From positions 1 to 55,487 of the forward strand of contig NZ_JAUXXP010000010.1 of the NCBI RefSeq assembly GCF_030684895.1: a stretch of DNA of 55,487 bases, given 5' to 3'. The notes beneath the pieces are model-generated. The model worked only from the letters and a program-made list of their open reading frames with translations. It was not told where the DNA came from and ran no database searches. A program made the position numbers and the translations under genes. Of this stretch, positions 17,101 to 27,489 are shown piece after piece (position 1 is the stretch's first letter; each line of letters begins with the position of its first letter). This DNA comes from Pseudomonas sp. (GTDB lineage: Bacteria; Pseudomonadota; Gammaproteobacteria; Pseudomonadales; Pseudomonadaceae).

Positions 17101-18648
17101 ATGAGCAGCAACGACCGCGTCATTATTTTCGATACCACCCTGCGTGACGGCGAGCAGAGCCCCGGCGCGTCGATGACCGGTGAAGAAAAGCTGCGCATCG
17201 CCAAGGCCCTGGAGCGCTTGCGCGTCGACGTGATCGAGGCCGGTTTCGCCATTGCCAGCCCCGGCGACTTCGCCGCGGTCAAGGCAATTGCCGACAGCAT
17301 CAAGGACAGCACCGTGTGCAGCCTGTCGCGGGCACTGGACGCCGATATCGACCGCGCCGCCGAAGCGCTCAAGGGCGCCAACTCCGGGCGCATCCACACC
17401 TTTATCGCCACCAGCCCGATTCATATGCAGTACAAGCTGCGCATGCAGCCCGATCAGGTGGTCGAGCAGGCTGTGCACGCGGTCAAGCGCGCGCGCAACC
17501 TGTGCAGCGATGTCGAGTTCTCCTGCGAAGACGCCGGCCGTTCGGAAATCGATTTCCTCTGCCGCATCATCGAAGCGGCCATCGATGCGGGCGCGCGCAC
17601 CATCAATATCCCCGATACCGTCGGCTATGCGATTCCGCACCAGTACGCTGAGACCATTCGTCAGCTGCTTAACCGCGTAGCCAACGCCGACAAGGCGGTG
17701 TTCTCCGTGCATTGCCACAACGACCTGGGCCTGGCCGTGGCCAACTCCCTGGCTGCTGTGGTTGCTGGCGCCCGTCAGGTCGAGTGCACCATCAACGGCC
17801 TCGGTGAGCGCGCCGGTAACGCCGCGCTGGAAGAGATCGTCATGGCGATCAAGACCCGCGAAGACCTGCTCGGCGTGCACACGCGCATCGACACCCCGCA
17901 TATTCTCAGCACCTCGCGCATGGTCTCCGGCATCACCGGTTTCCCGGTGCAGCCGAACAAGGCCATTGTCGGCGCCAACGCCTTCGCCCACGAGTCGGGT
18001 ATTCACCAGGATGGCGTGCTCAAACACCGCGAAACCTACGAGATCATGTCCGCGCAGTCGGTCGGCTGGAACGCCAACAAGATGGTCATGGGCAAGCACT
18101 CCGGGCGCGCCGCCTTCCGCGCCCGTCTGGATGAACTGGGCATCGCCCTGGCCGGCGAAGCCGAGCTGAACGCGGCCTTCGCCCGCTTCAAGGCGCTGGC
18201 GGACAAGAAACACGAAATCTTCGACGAAGACCTGCAGGCTCTGGTTTCCGACACCCTGGCCGAGGAAGCGCCCGAGCACTTCAAGCTGGTGACCCTGGAC
18301 GTCGCCAGCAAGACCGGCGAGGTGCCGCAGGCCCAGGTGGTGGTCAGCGTCGACGGTGCCGAGCGTAGCGGTAACGCCCAGGGCTCGGGGCCGGTGGACG
18401 CGACCTTCAAGGCCATCGAGTCGATTGCCAGCTCGGAGGCCAACCTGCAGCTGTATTCGGTCAACGCCATCACCCAGGGCACCGATTCGCAAGGCGAGGT
18501 GACCGTGCGCCTGGAGAAGGGCGGGCGCATCGTCAACGGCAATGGCGCCGACACCGACATTCTGGTGGCGTCGGCCAAGGCCTATATCAATGCGCTGAAC
18601 CTGATGCAGGCCGGACAAAAAGCCCATCCACAGGCGGCTGACGTTTGA
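17101..18648 (+). CDS. leuA: 2-isopropylmalate synthase
   Basis: A 515-residue LeuA of the E. coli type. It condenses acetyl-CoA with 2-oxoisovalerate, the committed step of leucine synthesis. [15 protein letters not shown] near the N-terminus, [10 protein letters not shown] (metal-binding HxH) in the middle and [14 protein letters not shown] are the hallmark segments; the C-terminal about 120 residues form the leucine-sensing domain. The start ATG 17101 follows GAGGAA. As I recall it, the main LeuA of many pseudomonads is the longer fungal-like form, so this may be a second or alternative copy. Its stop overlaps the start of the psi-subunit gene. Confidence 0.93.
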   Translation: MSSNDRVIIFDTTLRDGEQSPGASMTGEEKLRIAKALERLRVDVIEAGFAIASPGDFAAVKAIADSIKDSTVCSLSRALDADIDRAAEALKGANSGRIHTFIATSPIHMQYKLRMQPDQVVEQAVHAVKRARNLCSDVEFSCEDAGRSEIDFLCRIIEAAIDAGARTINIPDTVGYAIPHQYAETIRQLLNRVANADKAVFSVHCHNDLGLAVANSLAAVVAGARQVECTINGLGERAGNAALEEIVMAIKTREDLLGVHTRIDTPHILSTSRMVSGITGFPVQPNKAIVGANAFAHESGIHQDGVLKHRETYEIMSAQSVGWNANKMVMGKHSGRAAFRARLDELGIALAGEAELNAAFARFKALADKKHEIFDEDLQALVSDTLAEEAPEHFKLVTLDVASKTGEVPQAQVVVSVDGAERSGNAQGSGPVDATFKAIESIASSEANLQLYSVNAITQGTDSQGEVTVRLEKGGRIVNGNGADTDILVASAKAYINALNLMQAGQKAHPQAADV

Positions 18649-19466
18649 TTGCAGAACTGCGCCGGCGTGCTTACCTGAGTGCCATGCAGGTGGCCAGCTG
18701 GCTGCCGCGTGTCGAGCTGCCGTTTGCCGCGCCCTCGCGCCCGGAGTTGCTGCAACCGCTGGTTGAGTCAGAGCCTGAGCCGGAGGTGGCTGCTGCCGCG
18801 CCACAGGCGGTGGCTGAAGCGGCGCCAGCCTATGAGCCGCCACTTGCCGAAACGCCCGTAGCTGCGCCAGCCCCTCGGCCCAAGGTCGAAGTGCCACGCC
18901 TGGCGCCTCAGGGGCGCATGGCCAAGGTGGAACCGGCTACAGCCGACGCCGAAACGCAGGTTACTTCCCAACCAACGCCCGTTGCACCACCGCGCTTTGC
19001 CTTGCAATTGCTGCGCGCCGGCGCTTGTGCGGTGCTGGTCGAACTGCCGACCGGCGAGCCGTTGCAAGGCCGCGACCCGGCTTATCTGCTGCTCAAGGAT
19101 TTGCTGCGCGCCGCCGGCCTGCCGGACAGCCCGCAACTGATTGGCGAACCAGTGCGCTGGCCGCTGCTGGTGCGCGGGCAGATCGACCAGGGCCCGCAAG
19201 CGGCGCTGGAATATGTGCAGAGCTTTGTCGGCGCACGGTTGGAAGAGCAGGAGCCCTGCAGCTGCCTGTGGCTGGTGGGCTTGCCCGCCATTCGCTTTGC
19301 CGGTGAGGCCATTGCCGACGCCTATAACCGTGAGCTGCAGGTCGAGGGGCTGAGCGCTGCCTGGGCGCTGCCTGGCCTGGAGTTGCTGATGGATGAGCCC
19401 GAGCGCAAGCGCGAACTGTGGCAGGCCATGCGCCGCGTCCGCCAGCGCTGGTTGGCCGACAATTGA
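18645..19466 (+). CDS. holD: Probable DNA polymerase III psi subunit (pseudomonad type)
   Basis: A 273-residue protein just upstream of rimI, the place of holD in E. coli. Pseudomonads have a long, divergent psi subunit reported at this locus (PA4679 in P. aeruginosa, from memory). The N-terminal block [21 protein letters not shown] is followed by an Ala/Pro/Glu-rich linker (about residues 35-115) and a compact C-terminal domain. Psi links chi to the clamp-loader tau subunit. The TTG at 18645 overlaps the leuA stop (TTGATTG); ATG 18684 would discard the conserved-looking N-terminus. Sequence alone would not identify it; position carries the call. Confidence 0.72.
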   Translation: MIAELRRRAYLSAMQVASWLPRVELPFAAPSRPELLQPLVESEPEPEVAAAAPQAVAEAAPAYEPPLAETPVAAPAPRPKVEVPRLAPQGRMAKVEPATADAETQVTSQPTPVAPPRFALQLLRAGACAVLVELPTGEPLQGRDPAYLLLKDLLRAAGLPDSPQLIGEPVRWPLLVRGQIDQGPQAALEYVQSFVGARLEEQEPCSCLWLVGLPAIRFAGEAIADAYNRELQVEGLSAAWALPGLELLMDEPERKRELWQAMRRVRQRWLADN

Positions 19467-19520
19467 ATACATCTTCCCGGTCTGCGGACCGAGGTTTCTA
19501 CTGCGTGCGAGTCAATCTGA

Positions 19521-19973
19521 ATGAGTGATGCAATCAGCTTCCGCCCGATGACTGCGACGGATATCGATGCGGTGCTGAAAATCGAATACGCCGCCTTCAG
19601 CCATCCCTGGACGCGCGGCATCTTTACCGACAGCCTGACCTCCTACAACTGCTGGGTGATGTTCGAGGGCGAGCAGCAGGTCGGTCACGGCGTGATCCAG
19701 ATCATCATGGATGAGGCGCACCTGCTCAATATCACCGTCAAGGCCGAAAGCCAGGGCCGTGGCCTGGGCCTCAAACTGCTCGAACACCTGATGCAGCAAG
19801 CCCAGCAGCAGGGCGCCAATGATTGCTTTCTGGAAGTACGGGCGAGCAATCAGGTGGCCTACCGCCTGTATGAGCGCTACGGCTTCAATGAGGTCGGCCG
19901 GCGCCGTGACTATTACCCGGCCGTCGGCGGCCGCGAAGATGCCCTGGTGATGGTCTGCCCGCTGTTCGATTAG
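19521..19973 (+). CDS. rimI: Ribosomal protein alanine acetyltransferase RimI
   Basis: A 150-residue GNAT-family acetyltransferase. The acetyl-CoA loop is QGRGLGLKLLEHLM (about residues 78-91), followed by the FLEVRASN strand and the YRLYERYGFNEVGRRRDYYP block typical of RimI. It acetylates the N-terminal alanine of ribosomal protein S18. It lies 54 bases after the psi-subunit gene, as in E. coli. Confidence 0.93.
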   Translation: MSDAISFRPMTATDIDAVLKIEYAAFSHPWTRGIFTDSLTSYNCWVMFEGEQQVGHGVIQIIMDEAHLLNITVKAESQGRGLGLKLLEHLMQQAQQQGANDCFLEVRASNQVAYRLYERYGFNEVGRRRDYYPAVGGREDALVMVCPLFD

Positions 19974-20113
19974 GCCCTTGCCCGGCAGCGTGCTGACACG
20001 ATTGGCTACCGCGCGCGGCGTTATTCGCCGCTGACCTGACTCGGGGCTTGTCGCATACTGGCGTGCGCTGCCCAGCGGCAGCAGTATTCGGCCCATTGCC
20101 CTAAGGATCTGTC

Positions 20114-22024
20114 ATGCGCCTGTCTGCTTCGTTGCTTGCGGTGTTCTGCCTATTCACCGCCGCTCAGGCCTTCAGTGCCGAACGCAGCTTTACCATCCTG
20201 CACACCAACGACTGGCAATCACGCCTGCTCGGCTTTGGCCCGAACAACGAATACTCCCCCGCTACCATCGGCGATGACGATACGGTCGGCGGTGTCGCGC
20301 GCCTGGCTACCTTGCTTGAACAGCGCCGCGCCGCGGCTGGTGAGCAGCCGGTGCTGCTGCTCGATGGTGGCGACTTCAGCATGGGCACGCTGTTTCATAC
20401 CGTGACCCGCGAAACCGGCGGTGAGCTGCGCCTGATGACCGAGCTGGGCTACGACGCTGCGACCCTGGGCAACCACGAGTTCGATTTTCGTCCGGCCGGC
20501 TTGGCCGCGATGATCAGCTCGGCGCACAAGATCAAGGGCGATGCGCTGATGCCTTTGCTGTCGAGTAACCTCGGCTTTGACCCCGCGCGCAAGGAAGATG
20601 ACAGCCTGCAGGCCCACTATGAGGCCGGGCGCATTGCGCCATACAAGCTGATCGACAAGGGCGGTATCCGCTTTGGTCTGTTCGGCCTGCTCGGTAACAA
20701 CGCCGTGGCGGTCAGTCCGATGATCAAGCCGGCGGTGTTTGCCGATCCGGTGGTGACCGCCCGGGCCATGGTTGCCAAGCTGCGCGAGGAGGGCGCCGAG
20801 GTGGTGATTCTGCTCTCGCACATGGGCGTGGTGCAGCAGGATGACGGCAGCTGGCGCGGTGAGGAGGTCGAGCTGGTCGAGCAGGTGCCGGGCATCGATA
20901 TCGTCGTCGGTGGCCACTCGCATACGGCCTTGGCGCAACCTGTGCTGGTCAACGGGCGTACGCCAGTGATGCAGGCTGGCTCCGAGATTCAGCACCTGGG
21001 CGAGCTGCGCATGCGGTTGCCGGCAGACGGCAAACCGCAGGTTGTCGACTATCAACTGCACCCGATCAATGACCAGATTGCCGGCAGCGCCGCGATCACC
21101 GCCCAGGTCGAGGATTTCAAACAGGTGGTCAGCGCACAGATGCTGGCGCCCAAGGGCTATACCTTCGATCAACCGCTGGCCAAGGTCGACAAGACCCTGA
21201 CGCGGGAGTACGACGATCCAATCCTCGGCAATCTGGTCACCGATGCCCTGCGCCAGGCGACGGGCAGCGATGTCTCGTTTACCGGCAACGGCACCATCCG
21301 CGACAACCTGATCATGGGCCGGCATGGCGTGCAGGCGGTGTCCGACCTGTTCCGCATCGCCCCGCTGGGTGTTGGCGAGCTGGATGATGCGCCGGGCTAT
21401 CCGCTGATCAAGGTGTATGTCAGCGGTCAGGAGCTGAAGAACCTGCTCGAAGTGCTGCTATTGGCCTATCAGGTGCGTGAAAGCAAAAGCTACTACCCGC
21501 GTGTGTCGGGACTGCGCTTCAGCTACAACCCCTGGCGCGTGCCGTTTGACCGGGTCAGCCGGATTGAGCTGGGCGACCCGATCAAGGGCTATACACCGCT
21601 CGACTTGGCCGATCAGCGCCTCTACAGCATCGGCGCCACCAGTTATGTTGGCAGCTTTACCTGGCTGGTCAGCGACCTGACCAAGGGCTTGCTCAGCGTG
21701 CAGCCCAAGGATGCCCAGGGCCAGCCGCTGGCGGCGATCAAGGACGCAATCATCGATGCCGACCCGCAGCAGCCCGGCGTGCAGGAATATAAAGAGTGGC
21801 AGGGCCTGCTCGACCATATTCGCAGCCTGCCGGACCTGGACGGCGACGGTCTGGCCGATATCCCGACCCAGGGCGCGGCGACCGAGCAGCGCATGCTGCG
21901 CGCGCCTAGCCTGCAGCCGGCTGAGCTATACCGCTATGCCGGGCCGCTGCAGTGGGGCGTGAGCCTGGTGCTGTTGGCGGGCCTGCTGCTGATTCTCTGG
22001 TTGCTACGTCGCCGCCGCGCCTGA
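20114..22024 (+). CDS. Exported, C-terminally anchored 5'-nucleotidase/metallophosphatase
   Basis: A 636-residue UshA-like enzyme. The signal peptide (about residues 1-20) is followed by the metallophosphatase domain, with metal-ligand motifs ILHTNDWQ, DGGDF, LGNHEFDF and VGGHSH. The 5'-nucleotidase C-terminal domain starts near residue 350 and contains TGNGTIRD. A single membrane segment followed by RRRR ends the protein, so it should be anchored in the inner membrane with the catalytic part in the periplasm. It probably hydrolyses nucleotides or nucleotide sugars; the exact substrate is not readable. AAGGA at 20103 sets the start. Confidence 0.86.
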   Translation: MRLSASLLAVFCLFTAAQAFSAERSFTILHTNDWQSRLLGFGPNNEYSPATIGDDDTVGGVARLATLLEQRRAAAGEQPVLLLDGGDFSMGTLFHTVTRETGGELRLMTELGYDAATLGNHEFDFRPAGLAAMISSAHKIKGDALMPLLSSNLGFDPARKEDDSLQAHYEAGRIAPYKLIDKGGIRFGLFGLLGNNAVAVSPMIKPAVFADPVVTARAMVAKLREEGAEVVILLSHMGVVQQDDGSWRGEEVELVEQVPGIDIVVGGHSHTALAQPVLVNGRTPVMQAGSEIQHLGELRMRLPADGKPQVVDYQLHPINDQIAGSAAITAQVEDFKQVVSAQMLAPKGYTFDQPLAKVDKTLTREYDDPILGNLVTDALRQATGSDVSFTGNGTIRDNLIMGRHGVQAVSDLFRIAPLGVGELDDAPGYPLIKVYVSGQELKNLLEVLLLAYQVRESKSYYPRVSGLRFSYNPWRVPFDRVSRIELGDPIKGYTPLDLADQRLYSIGATSYVGSFTWLVSDLTKGLLSVQPKDAQGQPLAAIKDAIIDADPQQPGVQEYKEWQGLLDHIRSLPDLDGDGLADIPTQGAATEQRMLRAPSLQPAELYRYAGPLQWGVSLVLLAGLLLILWLLRRRRA

Positions 22025-22111
22025 ACAGGCGGCTGTGATTGAGAGCCGCGCGTGCTTGTCAAAAGCCGGTGGCGCTCCTATGGTGCGCATCGACGAACCT
22101 GGGAGTGAAGC

Positions 22112-22756
22112 ATGAGCGATCTACAACATCTCTTCGATAACAACGCACGCTGGGCCGAGGCGATCAAAGAGGAAGATCCCGAGTTCTTCGCCAAACTGGC
22201 CACGCAGCAGGTGCCGGAATACCTGTGGATCGGTTGCTCCGATGCGCGGGTGCCGGCCAACGAAATTGTCGGCCTGCTGCCGGGCGATCTGTTCGTGCAT
22301 CGCAATGTCGCCAACGTGGTGCTGCACACCGACCTCAACTGCCTGTCGGTGATCCAGTACGCGGTCGATGTGCTCAAGGTCAAACATATTCTGGTCACCG
22401 GCCACTATGGCTGCGGTGGTGTGCGCGCCTCGATGCAGGACGGCCAGCTCGGGCTGATTGATGGCTGGCTGCGCAGCATTCGTGACCTGTACTACGAGCA
22501 CCGCGAGCACTTGGCGCAATTGCCCAGCGAGGAGGAGCAGGTCGACCGCCTCTGTGAACTCAACGTGATCCAGCAGGTGGCCAACGTCAGCCACACCACC
22601 ATCGTGCAGAACGCCTGGCATCGCGGCCAGCCACTGGCGGTGCACGGTTGCATCTATGGCATCAAGGACGGCCGCTGGAAGAACCTCAACGTTACCGTCA
22701 GCGGCATGGAGCAGCTGCCACCGCAATACCGTCTGCGCCCCCTCGGTCAGAGCTAG
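22112..22756 (+). CDS. can: Beta-class carbonic anhydrase
   Basis: A 214-residue beta carbonic anhydrase that interconverts CO2 and bicarbonate in the cytoplasm. The zinc ligands are in WIGCSDARVP (Cys, with the Asp-Arg dyad) and HYGCGG (His and Cys). Length and motifs fit E. coli Can. It has its own ribosome site (GGGAG) and is followed after three bases by the EamA transporter gene. Confidence 0.94.
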   Translation: MSDLQHLFDNNARWAEAIKEEDPEFFAKLATQQVPEYLWIGCSDARVPANEIVGLLPGDLFVHRNVANVVLHTDLNCLSVIQYAVDVLKVKHILVTGHYGCGGVRASMQDGQLGLIDGWLRSIRDLYYEHREHLAQLPSEEEQVDRLCELNVIQQVANVSHTTIVQNAWHRGQPLAVHGCIYGIKDGRWKNLNVTVSGMEQLPPQYRLRPLGQS

Positions 22757-22759
22757 GCT

Positions 22760-23668
22760 ATGCAATCTTCCGTGCGTGTCGCGCTGGCCGGGCTGTTACT
22801 GGCGACGCTGTGCTGGTCCGGCAATGCCCTGGTGGCCCGGGCGTTTGCTGGCGAAATCCCGCCGTTCGCCCTGTCATTCTGGCGCTGGAGCCTGGCTCTG
22901 GTGCTGCTGTTGCCCTTCGTGGCCAAGCCGCTGTGGCAACACCGCGCGGCATTGCGCGCCGCCGGCTGGCGCTTGCTGGTGCTTGCCGGCATCGGTATAG
23001 CGGGCTACAACAGCCTGCTCTACGCCGCCGCGCAAACCACCGCGGCGATCAATATCACCTTGGTCAACACTTGCCTGCCGCTGATGACCTTTATCGGCGC
23101 CGGCCTGCTGCTCGGTGAGTGGCCGCATCGCCGTGCCTGGTGGGGTATGGCGGTGGCCGCAGGCGGACTGCTGGTGCTAATCAGTAAAGGCAGCTGGGCC
23201 AGCCTCAGTGGCCTGGCATTCAACAAGGGCGATCTGATCATGCTGCTAGCGGTGGCCGACTGGGCGCTCTATTCATTGCTGCTGCGACGCTGGGCCAGCT
23301 ACCTGCTGCCGATCCCCCCGCTGGCCCTGCTTGGTGTGCTGATGCTGCTGGGCGTACCGCTGATTCTGCCGTTCTATCTTTACGAACTGGCCCAGGGCGC
23401 ACATTTCAACCTGACGGCAGAGAACGTGGCCGCCATCAGCTACACCGCGATCTTCGCCTCACTGCTGGCCTACCTCGCCTGGAACCACGCCATCCGAGTA
23501 CTCGGCGCTGCCAAAGCCGCTCTGAGCAACTACCTGATGCCGGTATTCACCGCCATATTGGGCTGGGTGCTGCTGGGCGAAGGCTTGCAGAGTTATCACT
23601 GGCTTGGCGCTGTGCTGATCTTTACGGGCTTGCTGCTGGGGACTCAGGGGCGGGCGCGAAGTCGGTGA
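22760..23668 (+). CDS. EamA/DMT-family transporter
   Basis: A 302-residue integral membrane protein with about ten hydrophobic segments in two EamA repeats, the first opening LAGLLLATLCWSGNALVARA and the second starting near residue 155. Family members export metabolites or amino acids; the substrate is unknown. It starts three bases after the carbonic anhydrase stop. Confidence 0.88.
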   Translation: MQSSVRVALAGLLLATLCWSGNALVARAFAGEIPPFALSFWRWSLALVLLLPFVAKPLWQHRAALRAAGWRLLVLAGIGIAGYNSLLYAAAQTTAAINITLVNTCLPLMTFIGAGLLLGEWPHRRAWWGMAVAAGGLLVLISKGSWASLSGLAFNKGDLIMLLAVADWALYSLLLRRWASYLLPIPPLALLGVLMLLGVPLILPFYLYELAQGAHFNLTAENVAAISYTAIFASLLAYLAWNHAIRVLGAAKAALSNYLMPVFTAILGWVLLGEGLQSYHWLGAVLIFTGLLLGTQGRARSR

Positions 23669-23802
23669 GGGGCGTGACGGGGCGTTTGCAATCCTGTGAG
23701 TAGCAGGCTTTGCGGCGATCACTGTGTAGCTGGCGTAGTTACAGCGGTTGAGTTCATCACAAGCGCAAGCGTTGGGCGTCCGTGAAAAATCTACGCAGAC
23801 AA

Positions 23803-23832
23803 AAAAGGGCTTAGCTTTCGCTAAACCCTTGT
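23803..23832 (-). terminator. Terminator downstream of tRNA-Met
   Basis: Read on the minus strand, AAGGGTTTAGC, a GAAA tetraloop and GCTAAGCCCTT are followed by a T run. It ends the tRNA-Met transcript. Confidence 0.9.
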
Positions 23833-23838
23833 TTTGTT

Positions 23839-23915
23839 TGGTGGCTACGCAGGGACTTGAACCCCGGACCCCAGCATTATGAATGCTATGCTCTAACCAG
23901 CTGAGCTACGTAGCC
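23839..23915 (-). tRNA. tRNA-Met (CAU)
   Basis: A 77-base cloverleaf. Acceptor GGCTACG pairs with CGTAGCC, the CCA end is encoded, the anticodon loop TTCATAA carries CAT, and the T arm contains GGTTCAAGTCC. Features match an elongator-type methionine tRNA; the first acceptor pair is present, unlike initiator tRNA. Confidence 0.95.
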
Positions 23916-23992
23916 GAGTGGCGCGCATTATTCGCGTCTTGGGGTTGGGTGTCAACCCTGTTGAGTGAAAATTTCTGCGCGCGATCAATCGC

Positions 23993-25093
23993 TTACACGT
24001 TAAAGCGGAAATGCATGACGTCGCCGTCTTTAACGATGTAGTCCTTGCCTTCCAGGCGCCATTTGCCGGCTTCTTTGGTTCCAGCTTCGCCTTTGTATTG
24101 GATGAAGTCGTTATAGGCGATGACTTCGGCGCGGATAAAGCCTTTTTCGAAATCGGTGTGGATTACGCCGGCTGCCTGTGGAGCGGTGGCGCCGACTTTT
24201 ACGGTCCAGGCGCGGACTTCTTCGACACCTGCGGTGAAGTAGGTCTGCAGGTGCAGCATTTCGTAGCCGGCACGGATCACGCGGTTCAAGCCGGGTTCTT
24301 CGAGGCCCAGGGCTTCGAGGAACATGTCTTTCTCTTCACCGTCGTCGAGCTCGGCGATTTCCGCTTCGATCTTGTTGCACACCGGCACCACGATCGCGCC
24401 TTCTTCGTCGGCGATGGCGCGCACGACGTCGAGCAGTGGGTTGTTCTCAAAGCCGTCTTCGGCGACGTTGGCGATGTACATCACCGGCTTCGTAGTGAGC
24501 AGGTGGAAGCCGCGGATCACCGCTTTTTCATCGGCGCTCATGTTCTTCATTAGGCTGCGTGCTGGCTTGCCTTCGCTGAAGTGGGTGATCAGCTGCTCCA
24601 GCAGGCCTTTCTGTACGACTGCGTCCTTGTCACCGCCTTTGGCGTTGCGGGTGACTTTCTGCAGCTGCTTTTCGCAGCTGTCGAGGTCGGCAAAGATCAG
24701 TTCCAGGTCGATAATTTCGATATCGCGCTTGGGGTCGACGCTGTTGGCAACGTGAATAACGTTGTCGTCTTCGAAGCAGCGCACTACGTGGGCGATGGCA
24801 TCGGTTTCGCGGATGTTGGCGAGGAATTTGTTGCCCAGGCCTTCACCTTTCGATGCGCCGGCAACCAGGCCGGCGATATCGACGAATTCCATGGTGGTCG
24901 GCAGGATGCGTTTGGGGTTGACGATGGCCGCCAGCGCCGCGAGGCGTGGGTCGGGCATCGGCACGATGCCGCTGTTTGGCTCGATGGTGCAGAACGGAAA
25001 GTTCTCGGCCGCAATACCGGATTTGGTGAGGGCGTTGAACAGGGTGGACTTGCCGACGTTGGGCAGGCCGACGATGCCGCAGTTGAATCCCAT
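23993..25093 (-). CDS. ychF: Ribosome-binding ATPase YchF
   Basis: A 366-residue Obg-family P-loop protein. G1 is [14 protein letters not shown] at about residues 7-20; the NKIE segment replaces the usual NKxD base-recognition motif, which explains preference for ATP over GTP. A C-terminal TGS-like domain ends the protein. It binds ribosomes and affects stress responses. The gene follows pth by 32 bases, as in most gammaproteobacteria. Confidence 0.95.
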   Translation of the reverse strand: MGFNCGIVGLPNVGKSTLFNALTKSGIAAENFPFCTIEPNSGIVPMPDPRLAALAAIVNPKRILPTTMEFVDIAGLVAGASKGEGLGNKFLANIRETDAIAHVVRCFEDDNVIHVANSVDPKRDIEIIDLELIFADLDSCEKQLQKVTRNAKGGDKDAVVQKGLLEQLITHFSEGKPARSLMKNMSADEKAVIRGFHLLTTKPVMYIANVAEDGFENNPLLDVVRAIADEEGAIVVPVCNKIEAEIAELDDGEEKDMFLEALGLEEPGLNRVIRAGYEMLHLQTYFTAGVEEVRAWTVKVGATAPQAAGVIHTDFEKGFIRAEVIAYNDFIQYKGEAGTKEAGKWRLEGKDYIVKDGDVMHFRFNV

Positions 25094-25125
25094 GGTGTGT
25101 CCCTCGCGCGAATGGCGGTAAAGAG

Positions 25126-25716
25126 TTAGGAGGTGGCTTTCTGGCTGTGCAGCTTGTGCATGGCCTTGCTCCAGTCGCCTGCGAGTATTTCCTGCAGGCT
25201 GCCCAGGGCAAAGTCGATGCTGGTATCCAGCAGTTCCTGCTCGCTGCGTGGGGCGCGGCCGAGGACGAAGTTGGAGACCATGCTGCTGTGCCCGGGATGG
25301 CCGATGCCAAGCCGCAGGCGGTAAAAATTATTCTGATTGCCGAGCTGGGCGATGATGTCGCGCAGTCCGTTATGCCCGCCGTGCCCACCACCTAATTTGA
25401 GTTTGGCGACGCCTGGCGGCATGTCGAGTTCGTCGTGGGCCACCAGAATGGCTTCCGGCGGGATGCGGAAGAAATTCGCTAAGGCCGCTACGGCTTGGCC
25501 GCTGCGGTTCATAAAGGTGGTGGGGATCAGCAGGCGAACATCGCGGCCTTGATGGCTGAATTTGCCAACCAGGCCAAAATACTTTTTGTCGAGGCTCAGG
25601 TTGATGCGCTGGCTGTCGGCCAGGCGCTCAACGAAAAGGGCCCCTGCATTATGCCGGGTCTGGTCGTATTCAGGGCCGGGGTTACCCAGGCCAACGATCA
25701 GTTGTACGGCAGTCAT
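25126..25716 (-). CDS. pth: Peptidyl-tRNA hydrolase
   Basis: A 196-residue enzyme that frees tRNA from peptidyl-tRNA dropped by the ribosome. [17 protein letters not shown] contains catalytic His22, and HDELDMPPG and [13 protein letters not shown] are conserved active-site segments. It lies between rplY and ychF. Confidence 0.96.
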   Translation of the reverse strand: MTAVQLIVGLGNPGPEYDQTRHNAGALFVERLADSQRINLSLDKKYFGLVGKFSHQGRDVRLLIPTTFMNRSGQAVAALANFFRIPPEAILVAHDELDMPPGVAKLKLGGGHGGHNGLRDIIAQLGNQNNFYRLRLGIGHPGHSSMVSNFVLGRAPRSEQELLDTSIDFALGSLQEILAGDWSKAMHKLHSQKATS

Positions 25717-25739
25717 GTCAGGAGCCCTTTTGTGGAAAT

Positions 25740-25765
25740 AGCTCGGCAGAATCGCATGCCGAGCT
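25740..25765 (-). terminator. Hairpin between rplY and pth
   Basis: Perfect 9-base stem AGCTCGGCA (25740-25748) with TGCCGAGCT (25757-25765). On the minus strand it is followed by ATTTCC, a poor T run, so it may be an attenuator or mRNA processing site rather than a full terminator. Confidence 0.5.
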
Positions 25766-25785
25766 GGTTTCCGACGCTGCGAGGT

Positions 25786-26388
25786 TTACTCGGCAGCGCC
25801 TTCGTCTTTAGCAACGCGGGAGGCGTGGATGTTAGCCACTGCCAGGTCGTTACCGTGAGCCAGTGCAACCAGCTCAACGCCTTTCGGCAGTTTCAGGTCG
25901 GCCAGGTGAACGATCTGACCCACTTCAACGGCAGCCATGTCGACTTCGATGAATTCCGGCAGGTCTTTCGGCAGGCAGGAAACTTCTACTTCAGCCAGGA
26001 CGTGGGAGACTTCGCCGCCTTGCTGCTTCACGCCAACCGAAGTTTCCTGGTTGGTGAAGTGCAGGGGAACGATAGCGGTCAGTTTCTGGCCAGCGACAAC
26101 GCGAACGAAGTCAGCATGCAGGACAAAGCCTTTGGCTGGATGGCGCTGCAGGGCTTTGATGATCACGCTTTCGTTGCTGCCGGCTACGTTCAGGCTCAGC
26201 ACGTGGCTGTAGGCTGCTTCGTTTTCCAGCAGCTTGGCCAGTTCTTTGGCCAGCAGGCTGATCGATTGTGGGGCTTTTTCGCCACCGTAAATTACGGCAG
26301 GAACCATGGCAACGTTACGACGCAGGCGGCGGCTCGCACCTTTCCCCAGGTCGGAACGCACTTCGGCATTCAGGGCAAATTCAGTCAT
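25786..26388 (-). CDS. rplY: 50S ribosomal protein L25 (general stress protein Ctc)
   Basis: A 200-residue long-form L25/CTC protein: the N-terminal 5S-rRNA-binding L25 domain (about residues 1-95) followed by the TL5-type C-terminal beta domain. It occupies the 5S rRNA region of the large subunit. It sits between prs and pth with hairpins on both sides. Confidence 0.95.
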   Translation of the reverse strand: MTEFALNAEVRSDLGKGASRRLRRNVAMVPAVIYGGEKAPQSISLLAKELAKLLENEAAYSHVLSLNVAGSNESVIIKALQRHPAKGFVLHADFVRVVAGQKLTAIVPLHFTNQETSVGVKQQGGEVSHVLAEVEVSCLPKDLPEFIEVDMAAVEVGQIVHLADLKLPKGVELVALAHGNDLAVANIHASRVAKDEGAAE

Positions 26389-26404
26389 TTCACTTCTCCA
26401 AAAT

Positions 26405-26451
26405 AACCAAACCGTCCGTTACGCTTGCGACCAGCGACGGGACGGTTGGTT
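26405..26451 (-). terminator. Hairpin between prs and rplY
   Basis: AACCAAACCGTCC (26405-26417) pairs with GGACGGTTGGTT (26440-26451), leaving a one-base bulge and a 22-base loop; on the minus strand it is followed by ATTTTGG. This is a possible partial terminator before rplY. Confidence 0.45.
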
Positions 26452-26502
26452 GAAAAGCCTTGCCATCAGGGCAGGGCGTTTGCGCTCAGGGCGTATTCCG
26501 AA

Positions 26503-27444
26503 TTAACGGAACATCGCGCTGATCGATTCTTCATTGCTGATGCGGCGAACCGCTTCAGCGACTACCGGGGCGATGTCCAGTTGGCGAATACGCGAACAGG
26601 ATTGCGCAGCGGCGGACAGCGGGATGGTGTTAGTCACCACCAGCTCGTCGAGTACGGATTTTTCGATGTTTTCGATCGCGCGGCCAGACAGTACAGCGTG
26701 CGTGGCGTAGGCGAAGACTTTCGAGGCGCCATGTTCTTTCAGCGCTTTGGCGGCGTGGCACAGCGTGCCGGCGGTATCCACCATGTCGTCGACCAGGATG
26801 CAGGTACGGCCTTCAACGTCACCGATGATGTGCATCACTTCGGAGTGGTTGGCTTTCTCGCGGCGCTTGTCGATGATCGCCAGGTCAACACCCAGGGACT
26901 TGGCTACAGCGCGTGCACGCACTACGCCGCCAATGTCTGGGGAGACGATCATCAGGTTTTCAAAGCGCTGGTCTTCGATATCGTCCACCAATACTGGGGA
27001 GCCGTAGATGTTATCTACCGGGATATCGAAGAAACCCTGGATCTGATCCGCGTGCAGGTCGACGGTGAGAACCCGGTCGATACCTACAACGGTGAGCATG
27101 TCAGCCACAACTTTGGCGCTGATGGCCACGCGAGCGGAGCGCGGACGGCGATCCTGGCGGGCATAACCAAAGTAGGGGATGACTGCAGTAATTCGGGTCG
27201 CTGAGGAGCGGCGGAAGGCGTCGGCCATCACTACCAGTTCCATCAGGTTATCGTTGGTTGGCGCGCACGTCGGTTGAATCAGGAAGACGTCTTTACCGCG
27301 GACGTTTTCGTTGATTTCAATCATGATTTCGCCGTCGGAAAACTTACCGACAGAAGCATCACCGAGGGGAATGTGCAGCTGACGTACGATACGTCGCGCC
27401 AGATCGGGGTTAGCGTTCCCCGTAAAAACCATCATCTTGGACAC
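26503..27444 (-). CDS. prs: Ribose-phosphate pyrophosphokinase
   Basis: A 313-residue PRPP synthetase that makes phosphoribosyl pyrophosphate for purine, pyrimidine, histidine and tryptophan synthesis. FGYARQDRR is the ATP-binding segment, SPDIGG the flexible/phosphate loop region and [13 protein letters not shown] the PRPP-binding motif. The start is a GTG at 27444 giving [10 protein letters not shown], which restores the family's usual length; the frame remains open upstream into the tRNA-Gln gene, which cannot be coding. Confidence 0.95.
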   Translation of the reverse strand: MSKMMVFTGNANPDLARRIVRQLHIPLGDASVGKFSDGEIMIEINENVRGKDVFLIQPTCAPTNDNLMELVVMADAFRRSSATRITAVIPYFGYARQDRRPRSARVAISAKVVADMLTVVGIDRVLTVDLHADQIQGFFDIPVDNIYGSPVLVDDIEDQRFENLMIVSPDIGGVVRARAVAKSLGVDLAIIDKRREKANHSEVMHIIGDVEGRTCILVDDMVDTAGTLCHAAKALKEHGASKVFAYATHAVLSGRAIENIEKSVLDELVVTNTIPLSAAAQSCSRIRQLDIAPVVAEAVRRISNEESISAMFR

Positions 27445-27489
27445 GCGCAGTACCTGCCGGCTGGGGGTATACCTGGATGAGTACAGAAA

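Noticed and set aside
17074..18897. A 607-codon minus-strand open frame antisense to leuA
   Set aside because: Its translation is a His/Gln/Val-rich mirror of leuA codons without recognisable domains; leuA motifs are intact on the plus strand.
22760..23668. Carbonic anhydrase plus EamA gene as a bicarbonate uptake unit with SulP
   Set aside because: The EamA family is not known for bicarbonate transport and the SulP gene is about 30 kb away on the other strand.
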